The position numbers and the translations under genes were made by a program. From assembly GCA_028824685.1 (NCBI GenBank), contig JAPPCZ010000034.1:62001-126000 (forward strand): a stretch of DNA of 64,000 nt, read 5' to 3'. Numbering within the stretch: the first letter of the stretch is position 1; each line of letters begins with the position of its first letter. The notes beneath the pieces are model-generated. The model did no database searches. It saw nothing but the letters and a program-made list of their open reading frames with translations, and was not told the origin of the DNA. The stretch comes from Candidatus Poribacteria bacterium. GTDB taxonomy: Bacteria; Poribacteria; WGA-4E; WGA-3G. This document shows positions 30,133-40,625 of this stretch, in pieces.

Positions 30133-32733
30133 ATGTCAGAAAAATTTTTATACGATCTCATATTAGAGGAGTTCGGAAAACGGACCATCCAAAACACCGA
30201 AATCCCACAACATCTCACCGATAATCTTAATCCCGCTTTTGAACTCCGTGACTATCAAAAAGAAGCGTTTGCACGGTTCCTCCTCTGTTTTGAAAATAAC
30301 TTCCCTGGTGAAGGTGCGCCGCTACATTTTCTATTCAACATGGCAACCGGCAGTGGCAAAACGCTTATCATGGCAGGCTTAATCCTCTACCTCTATGAAA
30401 AAGGTTACCGCAACTTCCTCTTTTTCGTAAACTCTACCAACATCATAGAAAAGACAAGAGACAACTTCCTCAACCCACGCGCCACAAAATACCTCTTTAG
30501 TGAGAACATACATATTGACGGAAGAAAAGTAGCAGTGACAGAGGTAGACAATTTTGACGGAGTCAACGAAAACGACATCAATATCTGTTTCACAACGATT
30601 CAGCAACTCCACACGGATATGACATCGCAAAAAGAGAATGCCCTAACTTATGAAAATTTCGCTGAACAACAAATCGTGTTGTTAGCAGATGAAGCACATC
30701 ACATGAACGTCAGCACAAGGTCACAACAAGGACAAGAACTATTTGAAAGTTGGGAGAACACGGTAGAACGTATCTTCAAGTCAAATGTAGATAATCTATT
30801 ATTGGAATTCACTGCCACGCACGATTACGAAAACGATGCGATGGTAGAGAAGTATCGGAATAAGGTAATCAACCGTTATGACCTTATAGATTTCCGACAA
30901 GACAAATTCTCTAAAGAGATAGAGCTTGTGTACTTCGATATGGATACGGAGTCACGCATGTTACAAGCACTCATTCTCAGTCAATACAAACTAAAAGTCG
31001 CCGTGAAATATAAGGTGCCACTTGAAAAACCTGTTATCTTGTTTAAAGAAAAATCAATTGAACGTTCAAAAGATTGCAAGAAAAACTTTCACACACTAAT
31101 TGATGGATTGACAGCAGATCAGATTGACTGTATTAGAAAATCAGATGTCCCAGCTGTTCAACGCGCGTTTCGTTTCTTTGATGAAAATAACACCAGTTCA
31201 GAGTTGTTGCGCCAACAACTGAAATCTGATTTTGATGAAGATTATTGTCTTGCAGTTAACAGTAAAGAAGAGAGAAAAAACTACCAGATATTGATTAACA
31301 CGCTTGAAGACAAAGATAATCCGATCCGCGCCATTTTTGCAGTGCAACAACTGAATGAAGGGTGGGATGTGCTAAACCTATTTGATATTGTCCGCTGTTA
31401 TGAAACACGTGATTCAGGACAGGGCAAGATCGGAACAACGACAATTTCTGAGGCACAACTTATTGGGCGCGGTGCACGCTATTTTCATTTTCGCCTACCA
31501 GATTACCCAGACAAGTTCCGTCGTAAGTTTGATGAGGACCTTGACCATGACCTACGCGTGTTGGAAGAACTCCATTACCATAGCATGCACAACCCGCGTT
31601 ACATTTCTGAAATTCGCTCTGCATTGATTGATGAGGGTATGATGGATAATGATCGTGTTCCCCGCGAAATCAAACTAAAAGACTCGTTCAAAGAAACCGA
31701 CTTTTACAAAAAAGGCGTTGTTTGGCTCAACAGACGCGTTAGGAAAAACTATCAGCATATTGAATCCTTTGAGGATTTAGGCGTTAAAAAGAAGGACTAT
31801 GCACATCAGATCGCTACGGGTCAGGGAGGTACAATTACAGCACTCAAGGATGAAAACGTTCCGGTTGTTTCTGACGAAGACCCGCAGAATTTGCCAGTAA
31901 AAGATGTTGAGATGAATATCGTTAAAGCTGCGATTGCGCGCAACCCATTTTTTACTTATGCATCAGTTAAAAGATATTTCCCACAGTTGACATCTATGAG
32001 CGAATTTATCACCTCTAAGGACTATCTTGGAGGGTTGACAATTAACCTTCAAGGAAACGTTGATGAGTTAGGAATCAATCGCGCTGAAAAACTGGCTGCA
32101 TGTTGCGGTTTGTTAGGTCAAATTGAATCCGATATCCGCGAACAGATTACCGAATACGAAGGCACAACACAGTTTCATGAAGAATTTGTCAACGCCATTT
32201 TCACAGATAAACGTTTGGAATTCAGCCCCGATACCTTAAAGTCTAAAGAGGACCCGCAGTTCACGCATTTTGTTTCGGTTAAAGACTGGTTTGCCTTTGA
32301 TACCCTCTACGGCACGAGCGAAGAAAGAGCGTTTGTGCGTTTGTTAGACAGATGGATTAAGGAAACAGAAAGAGACTACGAGACCATTTATCTGCTTCGC
32401 AATGAGGGACATTTCTCACTCTATAACTTCTCTGATGGACAAGGATTCCAACCTGATTTTGTGCTGTTCTTACGCGAGAAAAGCGGCAACGCGCTATCCT
32501 ACCAACTTTTCATAGAACCCAAAGGAAAACACATTGCTGATGGTGACCGCTGGAAAGAAGAATTTTTACAAGAGATTTGTGCAGAATTCCCCAGTAGAGT
32601 CCTAACAGAAGATAGGAATTATCGCATTATCGGTGTACCTTCGTTCTATAACGAGGCACAAGAAAATCAATTCAGAGAAGACCTTGATAATGCATTGAAA
32701 ACCGTTCCCCAAACGCAAGAACAAGCCATCTGA
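30133..32733 (+). CDS. Type III restriction endonuclease subunit R (SF2 helicase plus C-terminal nuclease)
   Basis: NMATGSGKTLIMAGLI, LADEAHH, EGWDVLNLFDIVR, C-terminal FQPDFVLFLREKSGNALSYQLFIEPKGKH. Confidence 0.85.
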   Translation: MSEKFLYDLILEEFGKRTIQNTEIPQHLTDNLNPAFELRDYQKEAFARFLLCFENNFPGEGAPLHFLFNMATGSGKTLIMAGLILYLYEKGYRNFLFFVNSTNIIEKTRDNFLNPRATKYLFSENIHIDGRKVAVTEVDNFDGVNENDINICFTTIQQLHTDMTSQKENALTYENFAEQQIVLLADEAHHMNVSTRSQQGQELFESWENTVERIFKSNVDNLLLEFTATHDYENDAMVEKYRNKVINRYDLIDFRQDKFSKEIELVYFDMDTESRMLQALILSQYKLKVAVKYKVPLEKPVILFKEKSIERSKDCKKNFHTLIDGLTADQIDCIRKSDVPAVQRAFRFFDENNTSSELLRQQLKSDFDEDYCLAVNSKEERKNYQILINTLEDKDNPIRAIFAVQQLNEGWDVLNLFDIVRCYETRDSGQGKIGTTTISEAQLIGRGARYFHFRLPDYPDKFRRKFDEDLDHDLRVLEELHYHSMHNPRYISEIRSALIDEGMMDNDRVPREIKLKDSFKETDFYKKGVVWLNRRVRKNYQHIESFEDLGVKKKDYAHQIATGQGGTITALKDENVPVVSDEDPQNLPVKDVEMNIVKAAIARNPFFTYASVKRYFPQLTSMSEFITSKDYLGGLTINLQGNVDELGINRAEKLAACCGLLGQIESDIREQITEYEGTTQFHEEFVNAIFTDKRLEFSPDTLKSKEDPQFTHFVSVKDWFAFDTLYGTSEERAFVRLLDRWIKETERDYETIYLLRNEGHFSLYNFSDGQGFQPDFVLFLREKSGNALSYQLFIEPKGKHIADGDRWKEEFLQEICAEFPSRVLTEDRNYRIIGVPSFYNEAQENQFREDLDNALKTVPQTQEQAI

Positions 32734-32855
32734 AAGCTGCTTTCATACTGCCGCTATCCCACCTACTCAACAATTTACTTGACATAACCCACTACAGATG
32801 TTAAGATATATAAAACTTTTCACTGACGAAAGAAAATGGAGAAATTGTCTAACGC

Positions 32856-33449
32856 ATGTCAAAACCGAAAAGAAAACGTAAAAATAGGCAATCCGAAGAC
32901 CAGGGCTTAGACGAAATACCGCGCTTACCAAAAACAAAGCCGCTGCAACTTCGTTATTACGGTGATCCGGTGCTCCGTAAAAAAGCGGAACCTGTTCAGG
33001 AAATCACTGACGCAGAAATGACACTTGCTGAAGAGATGTTGATGACGCTCTACGCTACACACGGCATCGGACTCGCAGCAACACAAGTTGGCGTTTTAAA
33101 ACGATTCCTTATTGTTGATATAGACCCAGAAGACGCAGACTATGAACCGCTCATGCTGTTCAATCCTGAAATTTTGAGTGTTGAAGGTGAAAGTGTGGCA
33201 GAAGAGGGATGTTTGAGCATCCCTGACCTCCGTGCTGATGTGAAACGTCCGGAAAAGATAGTCGTTAAAGCAATGAACGACTACAGTGAAGATATTCAGA
33301 TTGAAGCGGATGGACTTCTCGCCCGTGTGATCCAACACGAAATTGACCATCTCAACGGAACGCTTTTTATTGACAGGATTAGCGGTTTAAAAAGACAATT
33401 GCTTCGTGACGAATTGGAAAAAATACAGAAAGCTGACAGACCTTTATAG
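32856..33449 (+). CDS. def: peptide deformylase
   Basis: GIGLAATQVGV, EEGCLSIP, QHEIDHLNGTLFIDR. Confidence 0.95.
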   Translation: MSKPKRKRKNRQSEDQGLDEIPRLPKTKPLQLRYYGDPVLRKKAEPVQEITDAEMTLAEEMLMTLYATHGIGLAATQVGVLKRFLIVDIDPEDADYEPLMLFNPEILSVEGESVAEEGCLSIPDLRADVKRPEKIVVKAMNDYSEDIQIEADGLLARVIQHEIDHLNGTLFIDRISGLKRQLLRDELEKIQKADRPL

Positions 33450-33628
33450 CACTTTAGGATGTGAACAGATGTTACCAAAACCGCTCTGTCTCTTGTAGGA
33501 GGGCTTTGTCTCTTGTAGGAGGGCTTTGTAAGCCCGATTTAACGTGTGTGGAACGACTGATGTATTCTCAACTTGACTTATGACAAATAATTACAGGCAT
33601 CCTGACATAACCCCTTGGAACTAAACAA

Positions 33629-34462
33629 ATGATACCGATACCTTTACAAACAAAAGTAAACCAACTCTACGATTGCCTGCGGGACTATGAAAAAGTCATT
33701 GTTGCCTTCTCAGGTGGCGTTGATAGCACATTTCTCGCGGAAGCAGCACAGCACGCCTTAGGCGATAACGCACTCGCTGTTACGGCAATCTCCGATTCCT
33801 ATCCTATCCGAGAAATGAAAGCAGCCCAGGATATCGCTAAACAGATAGGTATCCGCTTTGAAACGGTTCACACCGAAGAATTAGAATTAGAAGGATACGC
33901 GAGCAATCCGACCAATCGATGTTTCTTTTGTAAGACGGAACTGTTCGATAAACTACGTCCAATCGCAGATAAATACAACGTGGGAACTATCGTATACGGA
34001 GCAATTCCAGATGATGTTGGCGACCATCGTCCTGGGATGGATGCAGCGAAACAGATGGGTATCCAAGCCCCTTTGATTGATGTTGACCTCACAAAAGCAG
34101 AGATACGCGAAATTTCAAAAGCATGGGATTTGCCAACATGGGATAAACCGGCGTTCGCTTGTCTATCCTCAAGGTTTCCTTACGGCATGCGTATCACACG
34201 TGAATTGCTGCGTCAAGTTGATGCTGCAGAACAATTCCTTTACGATTTAGGCATTCGTCAATTCCGCGTTCGTCATCACGGTGAACTTGCCCGAATTGAA
34301 CTTGACACAGAAGAAATTTCGTTATTGCAACATCAAGAAACGCGAAGCCAAATTAGCGCACACTTTAAAACGCTCGGATACGCCCACGTTACACTTGATC
34401 TACAAGGGTATCGATCCGGTAGTTTGAATGAAGGGATAACAAAAATCATTGCAGGGGCGTGA
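33629..34462 (+). CDS. larE: ATP-dependent sacrificial sulfur transferase LarE
   Basis: VAFSGGVDSTFLAEAA, NRCFFCKTELFDKL, KPAFACLSSRFPYG. Confidence 0.9.
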   Translation: MIPIPLQTKVNQLYDCLRDYEKVIVAFSGGVDSTFLAEAAQHALGDNALAVTAISDSYPIREMKAAQDIAKQIGIRFETVHTEELELEGYASNPTNRCFFCKTELFDKLRPIADKYNVGTIVYGAIPDDVGDHRPGMDAAKQMGIQAPLIDVDLTKAEIREISKAWDLPTWDKPAFACLSSRFPYGMRITRELLRQVDAAEQFLYDLGIRQFRVRHHGELARIELDTEEISLLQHQETRSQISAHFKTLGYAHVTLDLQGYRSGSLNEGITKIIAGA

Positions 34463-34878
34463 CAATGGAAACAATTCATGCAGTTTTCATCATAAGCGAG
34501 ACTTTATACGCCGCACCGGACAGACCTCATCCAACCGATCCTGTTAACTTTCTCCCTATAACAGATGTGCTTATTGGTGTAGCCATCTTATTCGGAACTG
34601 TGGGATGTGTAATAGTTTTTCGCATTCTATACAGAAAATGGAAAAGCGGAATTTATAGACGGAATCCCTCAGACCTATTGCCTACACAAAAGAAAAATTT
34701 GACAAAATACGAAAAACGGATGCTTGCAGATAAGATTAACGAAAGCAGAAGGAATAATATCAAGAAAAGTTTCGTTGGCACAGTCAGTTCCAAAGGTATG
34801 ATATTTGCTACAATTGGCTTGATTGTGTTAGTCCTGCTTTGGTTTACCCATATTATATTGGAAAGATTTCACAAATAA
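34459..34878 (+). CDS. hypothetical membrane protein
   Basis: overlaps the larE stop; two hydrophobic segments. Confidence 0.5.
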   Translation: MTMETIHAVFIISETLYAAPDRPHPTDPVNFLPITDVLIGVAILFGTVGCVIVFRILYRKWKSGIYRRNPSDLLPTQKKNLTKYEKRMLADKINESRRNNIKKSFVGTVSSKGMIFATIGLIVLVLLWFTHIILERFHK

Positions 34879-34979
34879 CATATTATGGTTGGAAAACATG
34901 CAGTATAGATTTCGGGTTTCGCTGCGCTCTACCCGACCTACAAGACTAAATCCGAACTACTAATTGCAATATATCTTAT

Positions 34980-36308
34980 ATGTCCACCCAACAAACACAA
35001 CCGCTAATCGGCATGGAGACCTTCAGTTGGAAAAAATGGGATGCCTGTACACACTGCGGTCTTTGCCTACCTACCTGTCCAACTTACCGAGAATTAGGAT
35101 TAGAAACCGATTCCCCCAGAGGAAGATTATATCTCATGGGGAGTGCATTCAAACCGCAAGATGCCACGCCACTTAACGAAGAGTGGGCAGAATACATCTA
35201 TCGGTGTTTGGATTGTCGTGCCTGTGAGACCGCTTGTCCTTCTGGTGTTCACTTCGGGGAACTTCTTGAACAAGCACGCGCCATCTATGAACAAAACGCA
35301 CACCGATCCGCAAGTTACCGATTTTGGACTAACCTCGTCTTCAAGCAAATTCTACCGAACAAAGAACGGTTAGACCTCATCTTTGAATTGATGTGGCTCT
35401 ATCAAAGACTTGGTCTTCGCTGGTTAGTTCAGAAAACAGGAATTCTCAAACTGATGGGGCAACTTGGGAAGATGGAGTCCTTACTTCCAAAAATACCGCC
35501 TCCCCGCCTCAAATATACAATACGTGACATCACACCAGCGGAAGGGGAGACACGATTTCGCGTCGGTTTTATTCCTGGGTGTATCATGAATCAGGTTTTT
35601 ACTGAGACAAATTTGGCAACTATTCGCGTGTTAGCACAAAACGGATGCGAAGTTGTCACACCGCGCAAGCAGACCTGCTGTGGTGCACTACACCTACATA
35701 ACGGCGCGCGCGATGTCGCATCAGACCTCGCTAAACAAAACATAGATGCGTTTGAGAACGAGAATTTAGACGCAATTATCATCAACTCAGCCGGTTGTGG
35801 CGCAACACTCAAGGAATATGAGGCACTTCTGGAAAGCGATGCAGTTTACGCAAAAAAAGCGGAACACTTCAGCCATAAAATGCGCGATATTAGTGAGTTT
35901 TTAGCCGAAATTGAAATGGTCCCGCCAAAAGGCGAGATTCAACAACGAGTCACGTACGATGAACCGTGCCACCTCCTACACGGGCAACGTGTGAAATCAC
36001 AACCCCGAAAAGTCTTGCAAACGATACCGGGACTTGAACTAATTGAGTTGACAGAATCCGAATGGTGTTGTGGGAGTGCGGGTATTTATAACATCACGCA
36101 ACCAGAACTTTCACAGGAAATTCTGGAACGGAAAATGGAGCACATCGCCGAAACTGACGCGGATATTGTCGCAACTGGAAATCCCGGATGTTTACTCCAG
36201 ATCCAACTCGGTATCCAAAAACATGGGTTAAATATGAAAGCGATGCATCCCGTCACTCTTCTTGATTATGCCTATCGTAGTGTTGCCCCAGAAGATTGGG
36301 AAGAATAG
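34980..36308 (+). CDS. glycolate oxidase iron-sulfur subunit-like (GlcF-like) protein
   Basis: WDACTHCGLCLPTCPTYRELGLETDSPRGRLYLM, CLDCRACETACPSGVHFGELLE, CCGSAGIYNITQPELS. Confidence 0.9.
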   Translation: MSTQQTQPLIGMETFSWKKWDACTHCGLCLPTCPTYRELGLETDSPRGRLYLMGSAFKPQDATPLNEEWAEYIYRCLDCRACETACPSGVHFGELLEQARAIYEQNAHRSASYRFWTNLVFKQILPNKERLDLIFELMWLYQRLGLRWLVQKTGILKLMGQLGKMESLLPKIPPPRLKYTIRDITPAEGETRFRVGFIPGCIMNQVFTETNLATIRVLAQNGCEVVTPRKQTCCGALHLHNGARDVASDLAKQNIDAFENENLDAIIINSAGCGATLKEYEALLESDAVYAKKAEHFSHKMRDISEFLAEIEMVPPKGEIQQRVTYDEPCHLLHGQRVKSQPRKVLQTIPGLELIELTESEWCCGSAGIYNITQPELSQEILERKMEHIAETDADIVATGNPGCLLQIQLGIQKHGLNMKAMHPVTLLDYAYRSVAPEDWEE

Positions 36309-36389
36309 GATCAACCTTCCGAATTTGTGTGAACAAAACGAAACTATAAAAAACGTGACATCTTTGCAAAATTATGGTAGTATTAAATT

Positions 36390-36971
36390 ATGATTTTATC
36401 AGATGTAGATATTCGTCAATATATAAGCAAAGGAAAAATTAAGATCACCCCTGAGCCAGATTTAGAGACACAATGGGGAAGTTGTTCAATTGATTTCAGA
36501 TTGGGCAACACCTTTCGCGTTTTTGAGCATAGCAAATATCCGTTTATTGATTTGAAGGAAAAGGTCGATGCTGATGATCTCATGCGGGAAGTTGATGTGC
36601 CTGATGGTGAGGCATTTACGATGCAACCAGGTGAGTTTGTTCTCGCCGCTACACACGAAAAACTGGAATTAGCAGACGACGTGATGGCGAGACTTGAAGG
36701 GAGAAGTAGTCTCGGTAGACTCGGTATTATCGTTCACAGCACCGCAGGGCTGTTCGATCCCGGTTGGGTTGGGAACGCTACTTTGGAACTTGGCAATCTC
36801 GGACGAATGCCTGTCAAACTCTATCCAGGTATGCGGATTTGCGCTTTTACCTTTGAACAACTTTCATCACCATCAAGTATGCCTTACCGATTGAAACCAG
36901 CGAATAAATATGCTGGGCAAGATGGCCCTGAAATGAGTCGTTTTGCTGAAGATGTTGAATTAAAAAAATAG
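36390..36971 (+). CDS. dcd: dCTP deaminase
   Basis: MILSDVDIRQYISKGKIKITP, GSCSIDFRLGNTF, LEGRSSLGRLGIIVHSTAGLFDPGW. Confidence 0.93.
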   Translation: MILSDVDIRQYISKGKIKITPEPDLETQWGSCSIDFRLGNTFRVFEHSKYPFIDLKEKVDADDLMREVDVPDGEAFTMQPGEFVLAATHEKLELADDVMARLEGRSSLGRLGIIVHSTAGLFDPGWVGNATLELGNLGRMPVKLYPGMRICAFTFEQLSSPSSMPYRLKPANKYAGQDGPEMSRFAEDVELKK

Positions 36972-37285
36972 AAAGAATCGTAATTCTGCTGAAATTTTGG
37001 GCAATTCTATGCCTAATAATTTAGCATATTTCTTAGTCCTTTTCTACATATTTTCTCATAGAGACGTTATTATCAATATTTAATTACGTGGCTTCTTTCT
37101 ATGCTCTGTGTGATTCTGTCGTCATCGGCGTGTTTTAGAATGCCATAACTGAAGCAAGGTTACAAAATTGGCATAGACTTTGCATAGTTTTCCATAGAAT
37201 TCTTGTGGAATATTATATAAGTTGTGCACCAATATGATGACACATCACGAGTTATAATTACAATATTTGATCCACTTAGGAGGAA

Positions 37286-38707
37286 ATGCGAATGACACCA
37301 AGTGAGGTGGTTGCACTTGCAAAAGAAAATAATATTAAGATAGTTGACCTCAAATTCATGGACCTACCGGGGATGTGGCAGCACTTCTCTATTATGGTTG
37401 ATGAATTGAGCGAAGACCTGTTTGAAGAAGGAATCGGTTTTGATGGGTCAAGTATCCGTGGTTTTCAAGCCATTAACGAGAGCGATATGTTGCTCTTTCC
37501 TGATCCGTCAACAGCACTGGTTGATCCAGTCTGTCAAGTGCCGACGTTAAGTATTACGTGTAATATCAAAGATCCAATTACTTTGGAAAATTACACTCGC
37601 GACGTGCGGCATATTGCACAAAAGGCGGAGGCGTATCTTCAGTCCACAGGTATCGCTGATATTAGTTATTGGGGACCTGAAGCAGAATTTTATCTATTGA
37701 ACGATATTCGCTACGGGCAAACCCAGAATTCGGGATTTTATCATGTTGATTCCGTTGAAGGAAGTTGGAATTCCGGTAGGGAAGAAAATCCGAACCTCGG
37801 TTACAAACCTCGCTATAAAGAGGGTTATTTCCCCGTTCCGCCATCAGACACACTCCAAGACATCCGTTCTGAAATCTGTCTTAAGCTTATAGAATCCGGC
37901 GTTGATGTAGAAGTACATCACCACGAGGTCGGAACTGCAGGACAAGGTGAAATTGACATCCGCTATGGAACGCTTACAGATACTGGTGATAAAATTGCGT
38001 TGTATAAATACATCATCAAAAATATTGCGCGTTCTCACAATTTGGTAGCCACTTTCATGCCGAAACCGCTTTTCCAAGACAACGGTTCAGGGATGCACGT
38101 GCACACAAGTTTATGGAAAGATGGAAAGAACGTCTTTTTTGATCCGCAAGGCTACTCACTGCTGAGTGAGACTGCACTTTATTACATCGGCGGCTTACTT
38201 GCACATGCACGGTCATTATGTGCAATCATTGCCCCAACAACCAATTCTTATAAAAGATTGGTCCCAGGGTATGAAGCACCAGTCAATATCGCTTATTCGC
38301 AAAGAAATAGAAGCGCATGCGTCCGGATTCCTGTATATTCTAAGAGTGAAAAAGCGAAACGGGTAGAATTCCGAACCCCAGACCCATCATGTAACCCATA
38401 TCTCGCATTTAGCGCGTTAATGATGGCTGGTCTTGATGGAATCCAGAATCGAATCCATCCTGGTGATCCATTGGATAAAGACCTCTACGACCTTGAGCCA
38501 GAGGAACTTGACGATATTGAATCCACGCCAGTTTCTCTCGGTGATGCTCTTGATGCACTTGAAGATGACCATGAATATCTTCTCAAGGGTGATGTCTTTA
38601 CTGAAGATGTACTTGATGTTTGGATTGATTACAAACGCGAAAATGAGGTAGACGCGATTAACATGCGGCCACACCCGTATGAATTCTTCCTCTATCACGA
38701 TATTTAG
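37286..38707 (+). CDS. glnA: type I glutamine synthetase
   Basis: KFMDLPGMWQHFS, GFDGSSIRGFQAINESDM, VEVHHHEVGTAGQGEIDIRY, NGSGMHVHTSLW, DLYDLEPEE. Confidence 0.97.
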   Translation: MRMTPSEVVALAKENNIKIVDLKFMDLPGMWQHFSIMVDELSEDLFEEGIGFDGSSIRGFQAINESDMLLFPDPSTALVDPVCQVPTLSITCNIKDPITLENYTRDVRHIAQKAEAYLQSTGIADISYWGPEAEFYLLNDIRYGQTQNSGFYHVDSVEGSWNSGREENPNLGYKPRYKEGYFPVPPSDTLQDIRSEICLKLIESGVDVEVHHHEVGTAGQGEIDIRYGTLTDTGDKIALYKYIIKNIARSHNLVATFMPKPLFQDNGSGMHVHTSLWKDGKNVFFDPQGYSLLSETALYYIGGLLAHARSLCAIIAPTTNSYKRLVPGYEAPVNIAYSQRNRSACVRIPVYSKSEKAKRVEFRTPDPSCNPYLAFSALMMAGLDGIQNRIHPGDPLDKDLYDLEPEELDDIESTPVSLGDALDALEDDHEYLLKGDVFTEDVLDVWIDYKRENEVDAINMRPHPYEFFLYHDI

Positions 38708-38977
38708 ACCTATTTCTATCACGAAGTAGGTTCTAATGAACATTGTGGACAAGAACCCGAAATTGAGGCATCGTATCAGCGCGAATGTTGATTTTCATGT
38801 GTATTGCAAAGGATAACATCCAGCAAATACATTTATCTTAGATGATAGAAAGAAAACGCGTTAATTTGATGCCTCAGTCTATTGTAAAGACGAATCTTAT
38901 ATCTGTCCGCTACAATCGGAGAATCTCAGTATCCGTAAAGATACCTCTTTCATTTGCGTTGATATTAGGAGAATCCT

Positions 38978-39262
38978 GTGAGAAAAATAGAGTGTATTAT
39001 TCGTCCCTTCAAACTGGAAGAAGTCAAGGAAGCTCTCAGCGATGTCGGTGTCCGGAGAATGAGAGTGAGTGAAGTTCGCGGATTCAGACGTAGCCGTAGG
39101 TATACCAAACTCTATCGCGATACCGAACATGCGTTTGATTTTGTGCCAAAGTTGAAAATTGAGATCGTTGTTGCAGAAGAAATTATTGATGAAGTCGTAG
39201 AAGCTATAAAGCAGGTAGCATCCACTTTTAAGACGGATTTGGTTCCGTCCACAGCTCCCTGA
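38978..39262 (+). CDS. degenerate PII-like paralog (GTG start), truncated C-terminus
   Basis: [66 protein letters not shown]; ends STFKTDLVPSTAP*. Confidence 0.7.
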   Translation: MRKIECIIRPFKLEEVKEALSDVGVRRMRVSEVRGFRRSRRYTKLYRDTEHAFDFVPKLKIEIVVAEEIIDEVVEAIKQVASTFKTDLVPSTAP

Positions 39263-39271
39263 TAAACGTAA

Positions 39272-39673
<402 letters not shown>

Positions 39674-39706
39674 TCTGTATCTCTGTTGCATTTATGAAAA
39701 TTAGTA

Positions 39707-39740
39707 GGGACAGGTGTTTGTACCTGTCCTTTCTGTTTTT
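39707..39740 (+). terminator. rho-independent terminator after glnB
   Basis: ggacaggtgtttgtacctgtcctttctgttttt. Confidence 0.85.
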
Positions 39741-40181
39741 AACCTCCCTATCTGGCAATCTTGTGTCACTTATAGTGGATTCCACAATTAAATTTACATA
39801 TATTCTGTAGGAGGGAACTCCGAGGAATCATGCCGAATGCCAAAAGCGCATTCGGCGTTGATTTGGACAGATGCCTACAGGCATGTGGCGTTGATTTGAT
39901 ATTCTGCAAAAGACATTCATATTATTGATTTAGACCTATAACTTACTATATGGCAATTTAGTCACCTTAATACCTTAACACATATCCTAATTTCATATTA
40001 TAGTTCTCGTAGGAAATCAACGCAGCATGAGCGTTTAATACGCTGCCAAATCAACGCCTCATGCGCTTTTAGCATTCGGCGGGTTTCGTTCCTCAACCCA
40101 ACCTATAATATAAACTGCCAGTAAATTATATAATAAACAATACTTAAAACTAAATAATTTTGTCTAAAAAGTAAAAAATTG

Positions 40182-40210
40182 TTGCATTAAAAACGTAAAT
40201 GTGGTATAAT
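40182..40210 (+). promoter_or_regulatory. sigma70-like promoter
   Basis: ttgcat - 17 nt - tataat, upstream of the structured region. Confidence 0.6.
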
Positions 40211-40216
40211 ACCTAA

Positions 40217-40590
40217 AATGTCAGAAATTACTTGTAAAAGTAGTGGGCATTTTTTGTAAAGTCGTGTAAACTTTACACAAGGTGTTAGGAATGCACGGAA
40301 CGCGTGTGTTACACCTGGGCACGCTAACCCCCGAGTGGGGGCGCGCCGAGAGTGCTGATTTCCACAAAAGCACAATCAGCGCGTAGCCATGCCATAGAAA
40401 AGGTATGACAGGGCTGGTTTTCATTTTAACACAAGTATCACGCTTGTTGCTATGGAAATATGGAAACCAGCGAGCCCGAAAGGGAACAGTTGACAGCAAC
40501 TTTTCTTTCCTGCCAACATCTCCTTTAGGGTCTGTCAAAATCAGAAAGACCTCTATACGCAATTCGTATAGAGGGATGCACATGAGATAC
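40217..40590 (+). ncRNA. candidate structured RNA / long structured leader
   Basis: gtgtaaa-c-tttacac; ggtgt...acacc; ccccc-gagt-ggggg; gctgatt...aatcagc; gggctggttt...aaaccagcgagccc; ccatag/ctatgg crossing the previous helix; cctctatacg-caatt-cgtatagagg. Confidence 0.5.
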
Positions 40591-40625
40591 TTTGACAACC
40601 AATGTCAAATAAAGGAGAAATACAA

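Noticed and set aside
33491-33532. Tandem duplicate tctcttgtaggagggctttg
   Set aside because: Single small slippage duplication within a repeat A-like cassette; too little to interpret separately.
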